Below are positions 22,786 through 32,149 of a stretch of 64,000 nucleotides of DNA, piece by piece; the first letter of the stretch is position 1; every line of letters begins with the position of its first letter. This stretch comes from Lachnospiraceae bacterium (GTDB lineage: Bacteria > Bacillota > Clostridia > Lachnospirales > Lachnospiraceae). The position numbers and the translations under genes were made by a program. The notes below the pieces were generated by a model. That model did no database searches, was not told where the DNA came from, and was given only the letters and a program-made list of their open reading frames with translations. Location: NCBI GenBank assembly GCA_015057835.1, contig SVDL01000003.1:1-64000 (forward strand). Direction: 5' to 3'.

Positions 22786-24381
22786 TTACACATCAGCCAG
22801 CAGTTCTGAGCAGTAACGGAGATAGACCGGAAGATCCCGTCCGGTAAGCAGTGCCGCGGTATCGGGATCGCCGGACAGATCGGTCGTGAGATACATAAGA
22901 GAACCGGCGCTCTCCTGACATTGTTCCAGAATATGATACGCATCTTCGACACGCTTAAGCAGCAGCAGCGCTTGTTTTTCTTCCGCTTCTTTTCTCTCGG
23001 CAATGAGGGCTTTCTCATATTCCCTGAAATCGGAAGCCGGAGAGAGAGCCTCCGGTTGGAATCCCTCATCACCGCCTGCAGCGCTGTTCCGGTTTCTTCG
23101 CTCTTTTGCCCAGGCGACGGCGTCATTTTCCATGCCGGTCAGCACGAATCTCTCAAAGAATTCTTCTTCCGGCTTTACGAGACCGTGGCCGGCTCTCACT
23201 GCCAGCGCGTTCTTCTTCTGCGCAAAGAATGCATTTCTCTGCTGATCGGACGCGAAATCACAGTCGGACGGGATCATTCCCGTGAGTTCCGAAAGGCGGT
23301 TCAGGCGGGAGAGAGCAATGCTCCGCTCATGGGCGCCGAGCTGGATGGAGTGGAACAGGATCGCCGCGACGGCGAGGCACTCGGTCTGGGAGAGGGCGGC
23401 AAGGCGCTCCGGGCTCATTTTCAGAAGGTTTTCGAAGGCGGTGCCGGCGGGGGTGTTTTCCGGTGAAGTGCCGCCGCCATCAACAGGCAGATTTTCCGGA
23501 GAAGCAATGATATCGCCGGACGGCACATTTTCCTTCGGACCGCCGGCCAGGAAGTGCCGGAACAGATCGTAATAGACCGAAAATGACCGCGCGATATCAT
23601 CGTGCTGCAGATACTGCAGGAAGAAACTGCTGTCGACATTCTCACCGTCCTCTTCGTAGGACTGCAGAATGCAGGACAGATCCTCCCAGCCGCGCGCCGT
23701 CACGAAAAGCTGGCCGCGGTCCGTGTTGGTAATATTATAAAAATGATCCGGATAGAGGCTGAGATACGTGCGGATCGCGGGGTGAACGCCGTTCTTCCGT
23801 GCATATTCCTGCCAGACGCCGACGTCGGCGGAGATCTCCATGTTTTTTACGCGGTCCAGGGTGACCATGTCGAGCTCGCGCACGGATTTGTTGTACTCCG
23901 GCGGATTTCCCGCGGCGACGATGATCCAGCCCTCCGGGAGGGGAACATTGCCGAAGGTCTTGTTCTGCAGGAGCTGCAGCATGACCGGCGTCAGGGTCTC
24001 GGAGACGCAGTTGATCTCGTCGAGGAACAGGATGCCGCTGGTCTTTCCGGTCTCCCGCATGTAATCATAGATCGAGGCCACGATCTCGCTCATGGTGTAT
24101 TCCGTCACGGAATAGGTCTTCCCGCCGTATTCCTTCTCGGAAATGAACGGAAGACCGATGGCGCTCTGCCGCGTGTGATGGGTCATGGAATAGGAGAGCA
24201 GCCCGCAGCCCGTCTCGTCCGAGATCTGCTTCATGATCGCTGTTTTGCCGATGCCGGGCGGCCCGATGAGCAGCACGGGACGCTGTTTTTCAAGCGGGAT
24301 GCGGAGGCTTCCGTCGGGATTTTTCTTCTGGTAAGCGCGGTAAATGCGCGCGATTTCTTCTTTCGCCTGTTGAATATTCAT
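22786..24381 (-). CDS. MoxR-like AAA ATPase
   Basis: LLIGPPGIGKTAIMKQI, GILFLDEINCVSETLTPVMLQLLQNKTFG, IVAAGNPPEYN. Confidence 0.88.
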   Translation of the reverse strand: MNIQQAKEEIARIYRAYQKKNPDGSLRIPLEKQRPVLLIGPPGIGKTAIMKQISDETGCGLLSYSMTHHTRQSAIGLPFISEKEYGGKTYSVTEYTMSEIVASIYDYMRETGKTSGILFLDEINCVSETLTPVMLQLLQNKTFGNVPLPEGWIIVAAGNPPEYNKSVRELDMVTLDRVKNMEISADVGVWQEYARKNGVHPAIRTYLSLYPDHFYNITNTDRGQLFVTARGWEDLSCILQSYEEDGENVDSSFFLQYLQHDDIARSFSVYYDLFRHFLAGGPKENVPSGDIIASPENLPVDGGGTSPENTPAGTAFENLLKMSPERLAALSQTECLAVAAILFHSIQLGAHERSIALSRLNRLSELTGMIPSDCDFASDQQRNAFFAQKKNALAVRAGHGLVKPEEEFFERFVLTGMENDAVAWAKERRNRNSAAGGDEGFQPEALSPASDFREYEKALIAERKEAEEKQALLLLKRVEDAYHILEQCQESAGSLMYLTTDLSGDPDTAALLTGRDLPVYLRYCSELLADV

Positions 24382-24488
24382 GGGTCCCTCTTTTTCCGTC
24401 CTTAAATATCTGTTCTCTCAGATCGAAATGTTTTGTCTTTGCAGAGAGCTGCTCTGCCGGGGTGTGTGCGGGCAGCTCCTGCTTCGCC

Positions 24489-26306
24489 TCATGTCCGGAA
24501 CATCGATGCCTTCTCAGCCGGCTGCATATCGAGGCACAGCGGCACGATCCATTCCGGAATCTTGAACTGGAGCGCTTTTCTTGTGGTAAATACAAACGCC
24601 GTCTCGTAATCCGTCGGATACCGGGGATAAGCCCCGTCCCCGTCCGTAAAATACAGCAGCCCTTTCAGTTTCTGCAGATCCCCGCCGTCCCGGAGCTTCC
24701 CGACAAGCCGGAAGACCGGCTCGAAATTCGTGCCGCCCCGGCCTTTGATGGTCAGGCTCTGCCTGTAAAGCTTCCACTCCTCCTGCGAGTGGATCACGGT
24801 GTGATCCTGAATAATGGAGTCGCACTGGATGATGTGAATGTTCATTTTCCGGAAGAAATTTTCCCGGTTCATGAGGATCCTCTCGATCTCGGCAAAAAAC
24901 CGCTGCACGATGGGGAGTGAACAGGATCCGGAGGTGTCGATCGCGATCACAAGTTCCTCTACTTTTCTGCTCTCCGTGTACTCGAGCGGCTCAAGAAGAG
25001 GCATGTTGCCGTAACGCATGAGTCCGTAATAATACGGAATATAATCGAAGCTCGCCTGATCGAGGCTCATCTCCTCCCGGAGGGTGGAGAAGCGCTGCAG
25101 GTAGCGGGTGAAGTCGTATTTGCCGATCTCGCGCAGGATCATTTTCTCCTCGCGGGAGCCGGGCGCCATGCCGTACTGCCCGGAGCGGCTGCGGCCGAGG
25201 CCGGATGTCATTTCCTCCTTCGAGGAGAACCAGCGCTCGGTGACCTTTTTCTTCAGCCATTCCTGCCAGACAGAAGGGTCATCGGCCCCTTTTGGCATAT
25301 CTTTCAGAGCGTCCGGCGAGACCCGGGGATCTCCGGGCCGGAGCGGCTGTCCGGGGTCGGACGCATTTTCAGCGTCTTTTTTTTCGGAAAGGATGCGGGA
25401 AAGCTTCTGTTCCGGGATCCTCCGGGCATCTGCGTCGGGGGTATTTTCAGAAAAAAGCCCTGCCGGCGCGTGATACCAGTACCGGTGGTCGTCCCGACGG
25501 AACCGGTCATAGAGAGGTTCCAGATCGTCTTCAAAGAGATCGCCCAGTGCGAGATAAACGGAGAGGGGATCGGACGGATCGCACTCGGAGGGCAGCGGCG
25601 CCTTCACGGCGAGAAATGTCTCCGCGGACGCGGAATCGGGAAACAGGGTCGCCCTCATATATTCCGCGGACATGTCGGCGGCAAGATCCCAGAGCGCGGA
25701 GGGGCGTCCGCCCCGGACCCGCTTCCGGATCCTGTCGGGAAGCGCCATGTGCTGAAAGACCGCGTGCATGAGCATGTGGGTGTAATCTTCAAAAGAGACG
25801 GCCGTATCACCGAACACGTAGAACCGCAGGCCGTCTGTCCCGAAGGAACGGATTTCTTTATCGGGAACCATGTCCATCTGCGCGAGAAGTTCCCGGAGAA
25901 AAGGGTACGGCGTGCCCGCCTGTACCTGCAGCCGGAAGAATCGGTGCCGGGCCGCGCGTTCGGCGCCGCCGGCTGCCTGATCTTCTGCGGAGCGGCCTGC
26001 ATTGCGGGGCTCCTGATTTTCTGCCGTCTCCGAATGGGACATACTGTGGGAAAATGAATCAGACACCGTCCCGGAAGTATGGCCCGCGCTGCCCACTTTG
26101 TCCGCCATCTCCGGGTGCGTGAGCAGAAAACGCAGCTGCCAGGGAAGATCCGGAAATTCCCGCAGCATGGAAAGGCGCAGGGATTCCGCGTACTCCCTCT
26201 CCATCAGGGCGGCCGCAAGACACGCCGCGTCCCGCTTCTCTAAAACAGAGCGGAGATACGGCGCGGGAAGCGGGATCGGTTTTCCGTTGTTTTTATTCTC
26301 ATGCAT
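24489..26306 (-). CDS. VWA-like / putative metallopeptidase domain protein (DUF2201-like), partner of the MoxR ATPase
   Basis: EELVIAIDTSGSCSLPIVQRFFAEI...IQCDSIIQDH...GRGGTNFEPVF...LKGLLYFTDGDG. Confidence 0.8.
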   Translation of the reverse strand: MHENKNNGKPIPLPAPYLRSVLEKRDAACLAAALMEREYAESLRLSMLREFPDLPWQLRFLLTHPEMADKVGSAGHTSGTVSDSFSHSMSHSETAENQEPRNAGRSAEDQAAGGAERAARHRFFRLQVQAGTPYPFLRELLAQMDMVPDKEIRSFGTDGLRFYVFGDTAVSFEDYTHMLMHAVFQHMALPDRIRKRVRGGRPSALWDLAADMSAEYMRATLFPDSASAETFLAVKAPLPSECDPSDPLSVYLALGDLFEDDLEPLYDRFRRDDHRYWYHAPAGLFSENTPDADARRIPEQKLSRILSEKKDAENASDPGQPLRPGDPRVSPDALKDMPKGADDPSVWQEWLKKKVTERWFSSKEEMTSGLGRSRSGQYGMAPGSREEKMILREIGKYDFTRYLQRFSTLREEMSLDQASFDYIPYYYGLMRYGNMPLLEPLEYTESRKVEELVIAIDTSGSCSLPIVQRFFAEIERILMNRENFFRKMNIHIIQCDSIIQDHTVIHSQEEWKLYRQSLTIKGRGGTNFEPVFRLVGKLRDGGDLQKLKGLLYFTDGDGAYPRYPTDYETAFVFTTRKALQFKIPEWIVPLCLDMQPAEKASMFRT

Positions 26307-26365
26307 GTTTTTAGTGTATCATAACGGGGGAGAGGTGTGTTATACTTTTTAGCCGGGAATCACTT

Positions 26366-26764
26366 ATGAAACACAGAGAAGAAAGCAGAAAAACCAGGTC
26401 GCTTCATCTGGCGAAAATGATAAGTATCCTGCTCGCCGCAGGATTATTTTATTATGCGTTCGTCACGCTGACGGGACTCTATATCCCCTGCATTTTCCGG
26501 CTCATCACGGGATGGAAATGCCCCGGCTGCGGCGTGAGCCACATGCTCGTCGCGCTGCTCCGGCTGGATTTCGCTGGCGCATTTTCCGAAAATCCCTTCG
26601 CCTTCGTGCTGCTGCCGTTTCTTCTCAGCTATGGTATTTACCGGGCGGTCCGCTACATTTTCCACAATGACTTAAGCTACAGGAAATGGGAAAATACCGC
26701 CGCCGTGGCCGTCGTCGTGATCGCGGTGATTTTCGGAATCGTCAGAAATCTGGCCGGTATCTGA
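26366..26764 (+). CDS. DUF2752 family membrane protein
   Basis: IPCIFRLITGWKCPGCGVSHMLVALLRLDFAGAFSENP. Confidence 0.82.
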   Translation: MKHREESRKTRSLHLAKMISILLAAGLFYYAFVTLTGLYIPCIFRLITGWKCPGCGVSHMLVALLRLDFAGAFSENPFAFVLLPFLLSYGIYRAVRYIFHNDLSYRKWENTAAVAVVVIAVIFGIVRNLAGI

Positions 26765-26821
26765 AGCGGCGGAATTCCGAAATGCACAGTACACGGCATT
26801 GACATCAGGGTTGGAATTGAA

Positions 26822-27754
26822 ATGATTGGTTTTTTGCTTCTTAAGAAAATCGCATCCATGTTTCTGATCATCTTCGCCGGCTTCCTTCTCGTGAAGCTCG
26901 GCGTTGTGAAGACGGAGGACAGCAAGGTCATTTCCGTGATCGGGCTGTATCTCGTAACGCCGTGCATGGTGCTGTCGGCTTTCCATATTGAGCTCACGGA
27001 AGAGGTCCGAAACGGATTTTTCCTTGCGCTCCTTGCCAGCGTTATGATCTATGGCGTCGGCATTCTTGTGACCGCGGTTCTCGGAAAGCCGCTGAAGCTG
27101 GAAAGCGTGGAGAAAGCTGCCATCGTCTATACCAACTCCGGCAATCTTATTATCCCCATCGTTATGTCGCTGTTCGGCAAAGAATGGGTGATCTATACAA
27201 CGGGCTATAACATTCTTTTCAATATTTTCTTCTGGACGCATGGGAGACAGGTTATTTCCGGTGAAAAGAAGATCGAGTGGAAGAAGATCGTCGCCAATCC
27301 CAATTTTGTCTCGATTTTTGTCGGCATTTTCCTGCTGTTTACCGGGATCCGGATGCCGGCGCTCGTTATGGACGCCGTGGATTCGGTCGGCGCGATGGTC
27401 GGCCCGATCTCGATGATCATTACGGGCATGCTGATCGCGGGCATGGACCGCCGGAAGATCGCCGGATATAAGAGGATCTGGATCCCGACGGCGATGCGTC
27501 TCATCCTGGTCCCGCTCCTCACGATTCCGGTCCTGAAGCTCACCGGCATTATATCGCTCTCCCCGAACGGAGAAACGGTTGTCATGATCGCGTTTCTCGC
27601 AGGGGCGTCCTCGACGGCGACGAGCGTCGTGCAGATGGCGCAGGCATTCGGCAGCGGCCACGCCGCGGATTACGGCGCGGCGATCAGCATCGTCACAACG
27701 CTTCTGTGCATTCTGACGATGCCGGCGATGGTGACATTATTTCAGTTGTTCTGA
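26822..27754 (+). CDS. AEC-family transporter
   Basis: About 10 TM segments; YTNSGNLIIPIVMSLFGKEWV; C-terminal FLAGASSTATSVVQMAQAFG. Confidence 0.85.
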   Translation: MIGFLLLKKIASMFLIIFAGFLLVKLGVVKTEDSKVISVIGLYLVTPCMVLSAFHIELTEEVRNGFFLALLASVMIYGVGILVTAVLGKPLKLESVEKAAIVYTNSGNLIIPIVMSLFGKEWVIYTTGYNILFNIFFWTHGRQVISGEKKIEWKKIVANPNFVSIFVGIFLLFTGIRMPALVMDAVDSVGAMVGPISMIITGMLIAGMDRRKIAGYKRIWIPTAMRLILVPLLTIPVLKLTGIISLSPNGETVVMIAFLAGASSTATSVVQMAQAFGSGHAADYGAAISIVTTLLCILTMPAMVTLFQLF

Positions 27755-27794
27755 GAAGTTGGAAAAGGGCGGCCGGATGGGCGCATTTATCTGA

Positions 27795-28733
27795 CTACAG
27801 AAGGCCGAGATTTCCCATCGTGAAAATGAACAGGAACAGCGTGAACACGGACAGCGACGTGCTCAGCACGACGAACTGGCCGGCGAGCTCCCCGTCCGCC
27901 CCCATATTTTCAGCCATCGGGTAGGACGCGGCTGCGATGGGGGTCGCAAAGATCGAGAAAATGACGAAGCGCTCCACCGGACTGAACGGCGTGAGCGTCG
28001 TGATGAACAGAACGATCGCCGGAACGATGATCATCCGGAGCAGAAGGCCCCAGGTGAGATACCGGCGGTTTTTTCCGATCTGCGAGAGGCGGAGCGTTCC
28101 GCCGAGAATAAACATGGCAAGAGGCGTCGCGACGGCGCTGAGTGCGGAAATGGCACTGTTCAGGCCCTTCGGCAGACGGATCTTCAGGAAATAGAAGAGC
28201 AGACCGGCGATGGCGCCGATCAGGAGCGGATTTGTGAGCACGTCTTTGAAAAGCTCTTTTTTCGATGACGCCTTCCCGCTGAAATGCTCCAGAATAATGA
28301 CCGCGGAAATGTTATAGATCGGAATAACGACGGCGACCATCATCGCCGCGAGGACAGCCCCTTTTTCACCGTAGATATTCTGCGTGAGAGGAAGCGCGTA
28401 AATGATCGCGTTCCCCCGATAGATCGCCTGAATGACAACGCCGGTCTTTTTGCGGTCTTTGACGACGCGGGGAACGATCAGAAGCAGCAGGAAAATAGTA
28501 ACGAGCACGAGCGCGCCGCCGAACAGCACAAAAGAGAGCCGGAATTCCAGGTCCGGATCGATGCTGTAGAGATTCCAGAACATGATCATAGGATAGAAGG
28601 CGCGGAAAACGACCTTGTTGAGCCTGCTTAAGAAAGCTTCATCCGTGACGCCCGTCCGCCGCATGATGAACCCGTAGAACATATAGACAAAAAACGGGAT
28701 GACAGCGTTAAATGCTATGAGAAAGCTTTCCAT
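27795..28733 (-). CDS. AEC-family transporter (second paralog, convergent)
   Basis: IPFFVYMFYGFIMRRTGVTDEAFLSRLNKVVFRAFYPMIMFWNLY; multi-TM. Confidence 0.85.
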   Translation of the reverse strand: MESFLIAFNAVIPFFVYMFYGFIMRRTGVTDEAFLSRLNKVVFRAFYPMIMFWNLYSIDPDLEFRLSFVLFGGALVLVTIFLLLLIVPRVVKDRKKTGVVIQAIYRGNAIIYALPLTQNIYGEKGAVLAAMMVAVVIPIYNISAVIILEHFSGKASSKKELFKDVLTNPLLIGAIAGLLFYFLKIRLPKGLNSAISALSAVATPLAMFILGGTLRLSQIGKNRRYLTWGLLLRMIIVPAIVLFITTLTPFSPVERFVIFSIFATPIAAASYPMAENMGADGELAGQFVVLSTSLSVFTLFLFIFTMGNLGLL

Positions 28734-28969
28734 GGTTTTCCTCCGGAATTTTCTGAGCCGGCCTTAGGCACTGCTGCCCGCCTGCCGTCATAAGACGCAT
28801 TTTCGGGCGGCCTTTCTGAAATTATATTCTTTCTTTCCGCAAAGATGCAATAGATGTCCGGAAAGCTGTTGAAAATATTATATTTCCCCGGCGGGATATG
28901 GTATAATCAACGGGCTGCGAAGAGGAAACTGTGTGAAGGAAGAGCCCTTCTCTCGGCAGCGAAGAATCA

Positions 28970-29794
28970 TTGAATGCAACTATTGAAAGTTATCAGGCAT
29001 CACCGAAAATGAAATCTCAGTCACGTTTTCAAATATGGAAGAAAGGCGCGCGCCACGGCATTCCCGTAGCGCTCGGCTATTTTGCCGTGTCGTTCGCATT
29101 TGGGATCCAGGCGGCGGGCATCGGCATTTCCACCCTGCAGGCGGCGCTTCTGTCGCTGCTGAACCTGACATCGGCGGGGCAGCTTGCGTCTTTGGATATT
29201 ATCGCGGCAGGCGGGAGCTATCTCACACTGGCGCTCCAGCAGTTCGTCGTCAATATCCGCTATATGCTGATGTCCGCGTCGCTCTCCCAGAACGTCAGGC
29301 CCTCGCTCCCCACAGGGACGAGAATGGCAATGTCCTACGGGCTCAGTGATGAGGTATTTGCGCTCAGCGCGCTCTATCCGAAACCGCTGGATCCGCTGTA
29401 CACGTTCGGCATCATTTCCGTTGCTGTTCCCGGCTGGACCATCGGGACGCTCCTCGGGGCTGCGATGGGACAGGTCCTTCCCGCGAGGATCGTCAGTGCC
29501 CTGGGACTCGCGATCTACGGCATGTTCCTGGCAATTATCATTCCGGATGCCAAAAAGAGCAGCACCGTGATGGCTGCAGTGCTCGCTGCAATGGCCGGCA
29601 GCGTCGCGCTGCGCTACTGCCCCGGACTGAACCGGATCCCCGCCAACTACAGACTGATCGTGGTCACACTTGTCGTGGGATTTGCGATGGCGCTGATCGC
29701 GCCGGTGCCGGAGGAAGAGGAGACTTCCGAAGGGGAAATGGCTGAAGAATCATCCTTGTCGGTGGAGAAAGAGGAAACGGAGGTGATGTCATGA
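28970..29794 (+). CDS. azlC: Branched-chain amino acid exporter large subunit-like protein
   Basis: GIPVALGYFAVSFAFGIQAAGIGISTLQAALLSLLNLTSAGQLA; followed by an AzlD-like ORF. Confidence 0.87.
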   Translation: MNATIESYQASPKMKSQSRFQIWKKGARHGIPVALGYFAVSFAFGIQAAGIGISTLQAALLSLLNLTSAGQLASLDIIAAGGSYLTLALQQFVVNIRYMLMSASLSQNVRPSLPTGTRMAMSYGLSDEVFALSALYPKPLDPLYTFGIISVAVPGWTIGTLLGAAMGQVLPARIVSALGLAIYGMFLAIIIPDAKKSSTVMAAVLAAMAGSVALRYCPGLNRIPANYRLIVVTLVVGFAMALIAPVPEEEETSEGEMAEESSLSVEKEETEVMS

Positions 29795-30111
29795 GCGGGA
29801 ATATTTACATTTATATGCTTGTCATGGCGCTGGTGACATATCTCATCCGCATGATCCCACTTACTTTCATACGGGGCAGGATCAAAAGCCGGACACTCCG
29901 GTCATTCCTGCATTATGTTCCGTATGTGACGCTCGGGGCGATGACAGTGCCCGCGGTATTTTATGCGACGAACAGTCTTATTTCCGCTGTGGCAGGATTT
30001 CTTACCGCGTTGTTCCTTTCTTATAAGAATAAAAGTCTCCTGACCGTGGCGGCAGGAGCCTGCGTCGCAGTATTTCTCGTCGAGCTGATCCCCGGAGTGG
30101 CAATGTTCTGA
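29791..30111 (+). CDS. azlD: AzlD-domain protein
   Basis: YLIRMIPLTFIRGRIKSRTLRSFLHYVPYVTLGAMTVPAVFY; overlaps the azlC stop. Confidence 0.87.
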   Translation: MSGNIYIYMLVMALVTYLIRMIPLTFIRGRIKSRTLRSFLHYVPYVTLGAMTVPAVFYATNSLISAVAGFLTALFLSYKNKSLLTVAAGACVAVFLVELIPGVAMF

Positions 30112-30230
30112 GGGAGACGGGAGAGCAGGCAGGAACAAGGCGGATATTATGGAAAACCGGTGAACCGGGGGATAAGAGCCGGGAAACAGATATCACAGAG
30201 AGCAGAAAACAGCTGTATAAGGGATAAACT

Positions 30231-30788
30231 ATGAGTCTTCTTGACATTATTGTAATTGGCATCGGTCTGTCGATGGATGCTTTTGCGGTATCGCTTTGCA
30301 AAGGCATCAGCCTGAAAAAAATGAATTGGATGGGAGCTTTGCTGGCGGGACTCTATTTCGGCGGCTTTCAGGCGCTGATGCCCACGATCGGATATTTACT
30401 GGGCTCCCGTTTTTACAGACAGATCGAGAAATATGATCACTGGATCGCCTTTGTACTGCTTCTTTTAATCGGGATCAATATGATCCGGGAATCCTTCGGC
30501 GAAGAGGAAAAAAGGGATGCGGATTTCTCGTGGAAATCCATGGTCCCTCTTGCTGTCGCCACCAGCATCGACGCGCTGGCTGTCGGTGTTTCCTTTGGAC
30601 TTATGGCGGTCACTATAGCATTTGCCGCCGCAGTGATCGGCTGCACGACATTTCTTTTCGGAATTGCGGGCGTGTGGATCGGACACCAGTTCGGCACCCG
30701 TTTCCGCGCTTCCTCGGAGCGGATCGGCGGCATCATGCTGATCCTGATCGGGGCGCGTATTCTGATTGAACATATGTTCTTTTCTTAA
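30231..30788 (+). CDS. mntP: MntP-type manganese efflux pump
   Basis: IGIGLSMDAFAVSLCKGI, ATSIDALAVGVSFGL. Confidence 0.9.
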   Translation: MSLLDIIVIGIGLSMDAFAVSLCKGISLKKMNWMGALLAGLYFGGFQALMPTIGYLLGSRFYRQIEKYDHWIAFVLLLLIGINMIRESFGEEEKRDADFSWKSMVPLAVATSIDALAVGVSFGLMAVTIAFAAAVIGCTTFLFGIAGVWIGHQFGTRFRASSERIGGIMLILIGARILIEHMFFS

Positions 30789-30828
30789 TCATACAGGCGA
30801 TGCCCAATACTCTTTCTGAAATCAATCT

Positions 30829-30866
30829 ATGCCAGTGGCCGGAGCTTTTGCTCCGGCCACTGGCAT
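30829..30866. terminator. 17-bp perfect hairpin with TTTT loop between convergent genes (no flanking U-tract)
   Basis: ATGCCAGTGGCCGGAGC-TTTT-GCTCCGGCCACTGGCAT. Confidence 0.6.
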
Positions 30867-30878
30867 GTCAAATCAAGA

Positions 30879-30912
30879 AAAACTCCGGAAGGAATGCCCT
30901 TACCGGAGTTTT
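30879..30912. terminator. Bidirectional terminator-like hairpin
   Basis: AAAACTCCGG...CCGGAGTTTT. Confidence 0.65.
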
Positions 30913-30934
30913 GAATTAAATATGAAGATGTTGC

Positions 30935-31858
30935 TCAGGAAAAAGTGACTCTCCCCGACGCCCCGCAGGGCAGCGCGAGTCCGCTCGAAGACTCCACAGG
31001 AAGGCCGAGTTCATCGGCTTCTACAAGGGCGGACGCTTTGAGAACGGCGTCCGGGTCCTCCCGGAGCTCATCGAGGGCTTTTGTGAGAAGGTATTTGAGA
31101 ACGCCCGCCTGCAGGCCTGTCGTGTAGGAATTCAGCAGGAAAAACAGGGGCTTTTCCGTGAGAAGCTTCACGGATGCGGCGAGAAGCGGATAGATCTCTT
31201 CTTCCAGTTTCCAGATCTCTCCTTTGGGGCCGCGGCCGTAGGAAGGCGGATCCATGATGATTCCGTCGTAATGGTTTCCGCGGCGGATCTCCCGGTTTAC
31301 AAATTTAATACAGTCATCGACGATCCATCGGATCGGGGCGTCTTCGAGACCGGATGCAATGGCATTTTCGTGCGCCCAGGTGACCATGCCGCGGGCGGCA
31401 TCCACATGTGTGACGCGGGCGCCGGCGGCAGCGGCGGCGATGGTGGCGCCGCCGGTATAGGCGAAAAGATTCAGGATGCGGATCTCCCGGTCCGGATCTT
31501 TTTTTACTGCCTCTTTAATGAGGGAACCTGTCCAGTCCCAGTTGACGGCCTGTTCCGGGAAGAGGCCGGTATGCTTAAACGAGAAAGGTTTCAGCTGAAA
31601 TATCAGATCGCGGTAGGAAATGGACCATACCTCCGGAAGCGAACGGATCTCCCAGTTCCCGCCGCCGCTCTTTGAGCGGTGATAGCGGGCATTCGGCTTA
31701 TTCCAAAGAGGATTTTTGCGGTCGCCCGGCCACAGGATCTGCGGATCCGGCCTTATGAGGACATAATCACCCCACTGTTCCAGCCTTTCACCGCTTCCGG
31801 TGTCAAGGAGCCTGTAGTCTTTCCACTGATCTGCAATCCACATGGTTATTCTCTCCAA
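30935..31858 (-). CDS. Class I SAM-dependent (rRNA) methyltransferase, RlmI-like
   Basis: ILNLFAYTGGATIAAAAAGARVTHVDAARGMVTWAHENA, IIMDPPSYGRGPKGEIW. Confidence 0.87.
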   Translation of the reverse strand: MERITMWIADQWKDYRLLDTGSGERLEQWGDYVLIRPDPQILWPGDRKNPLWNKPNARYHRSKSGGGNWEIRSLPEVWSISYRDLIFQLKPFSFKHTGLFPEQAVNWDWTGSLIKEAVKKDPDREIRILNLFAYTGGATIAAAAAGARVTHVDAARGMVTWAHENAIASGLEDAPIRWIVDDCIKFVNREIRRGNHYDGIIMDPPSYGRGPKGEIWKLEEEIYPLLAASVKLLTEKPLFFLLNSYTTGLQAGVLKYLLTKALDELREDPDAVLKASALVEADELGLPVESSSGLALPCGASGRVTFS

Positions 31859-31863
31859 ATATA

Positions 31864-31925
31864 AAAATCAATGCTATCCTAATAAAAGTCAAACCCATCC
31901 CATCAAAAGTCAATGTCATCCTACC
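31864..31925. repeat. Degenerate 20/21-bp direct repeat x3
   Basis: aaaatcaatgctatcctaat / aaaagtcaaacccatcccatc / aaaagtcaatgtcatcctacc at 31864, 31884 and 31905. Confidence 0.5.
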
Positions 31926-31994
31926 ATAACTCACCAATAAGCGCCAGCGGAAACGGGCGGAAGCAGCACCGGAAAACAATACTGTTTACATAAT

Positions 31995-32049
31995 TTGGAA
32001 GCGCTTTCCCTGACAATAAATTGACATTGACAGCAACCCGTTATAAAAT
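31995..32049 (+). promoter_or_regulatory. cre-like palindrome (TTGGAAGCGCTTTCC) and promoter TTGACA-N17-TAAAAT
   Basis: cre-like 31995-32009; TTGACA 32021-32026; TAAAAT 32044-32049; upstream of the aminotransferase gene. Confidence 0.5.
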
Positions 32050-32149
32050 AAATTCTGATTCACTGTGATTTGGAGCCGCTCTGTCGGAACAGAGCAAGGC
32101 CGCGGAGGGACATCACGGATGGACTACGGAGGCGGCAGGAGAAAGCATC

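Noticed and set aside
30112-30230. Possible manganese (yybP-ykoY) riboswitch upstream of mntP
   Set aside because: I looked for the conserved motif layout and could not identify it.
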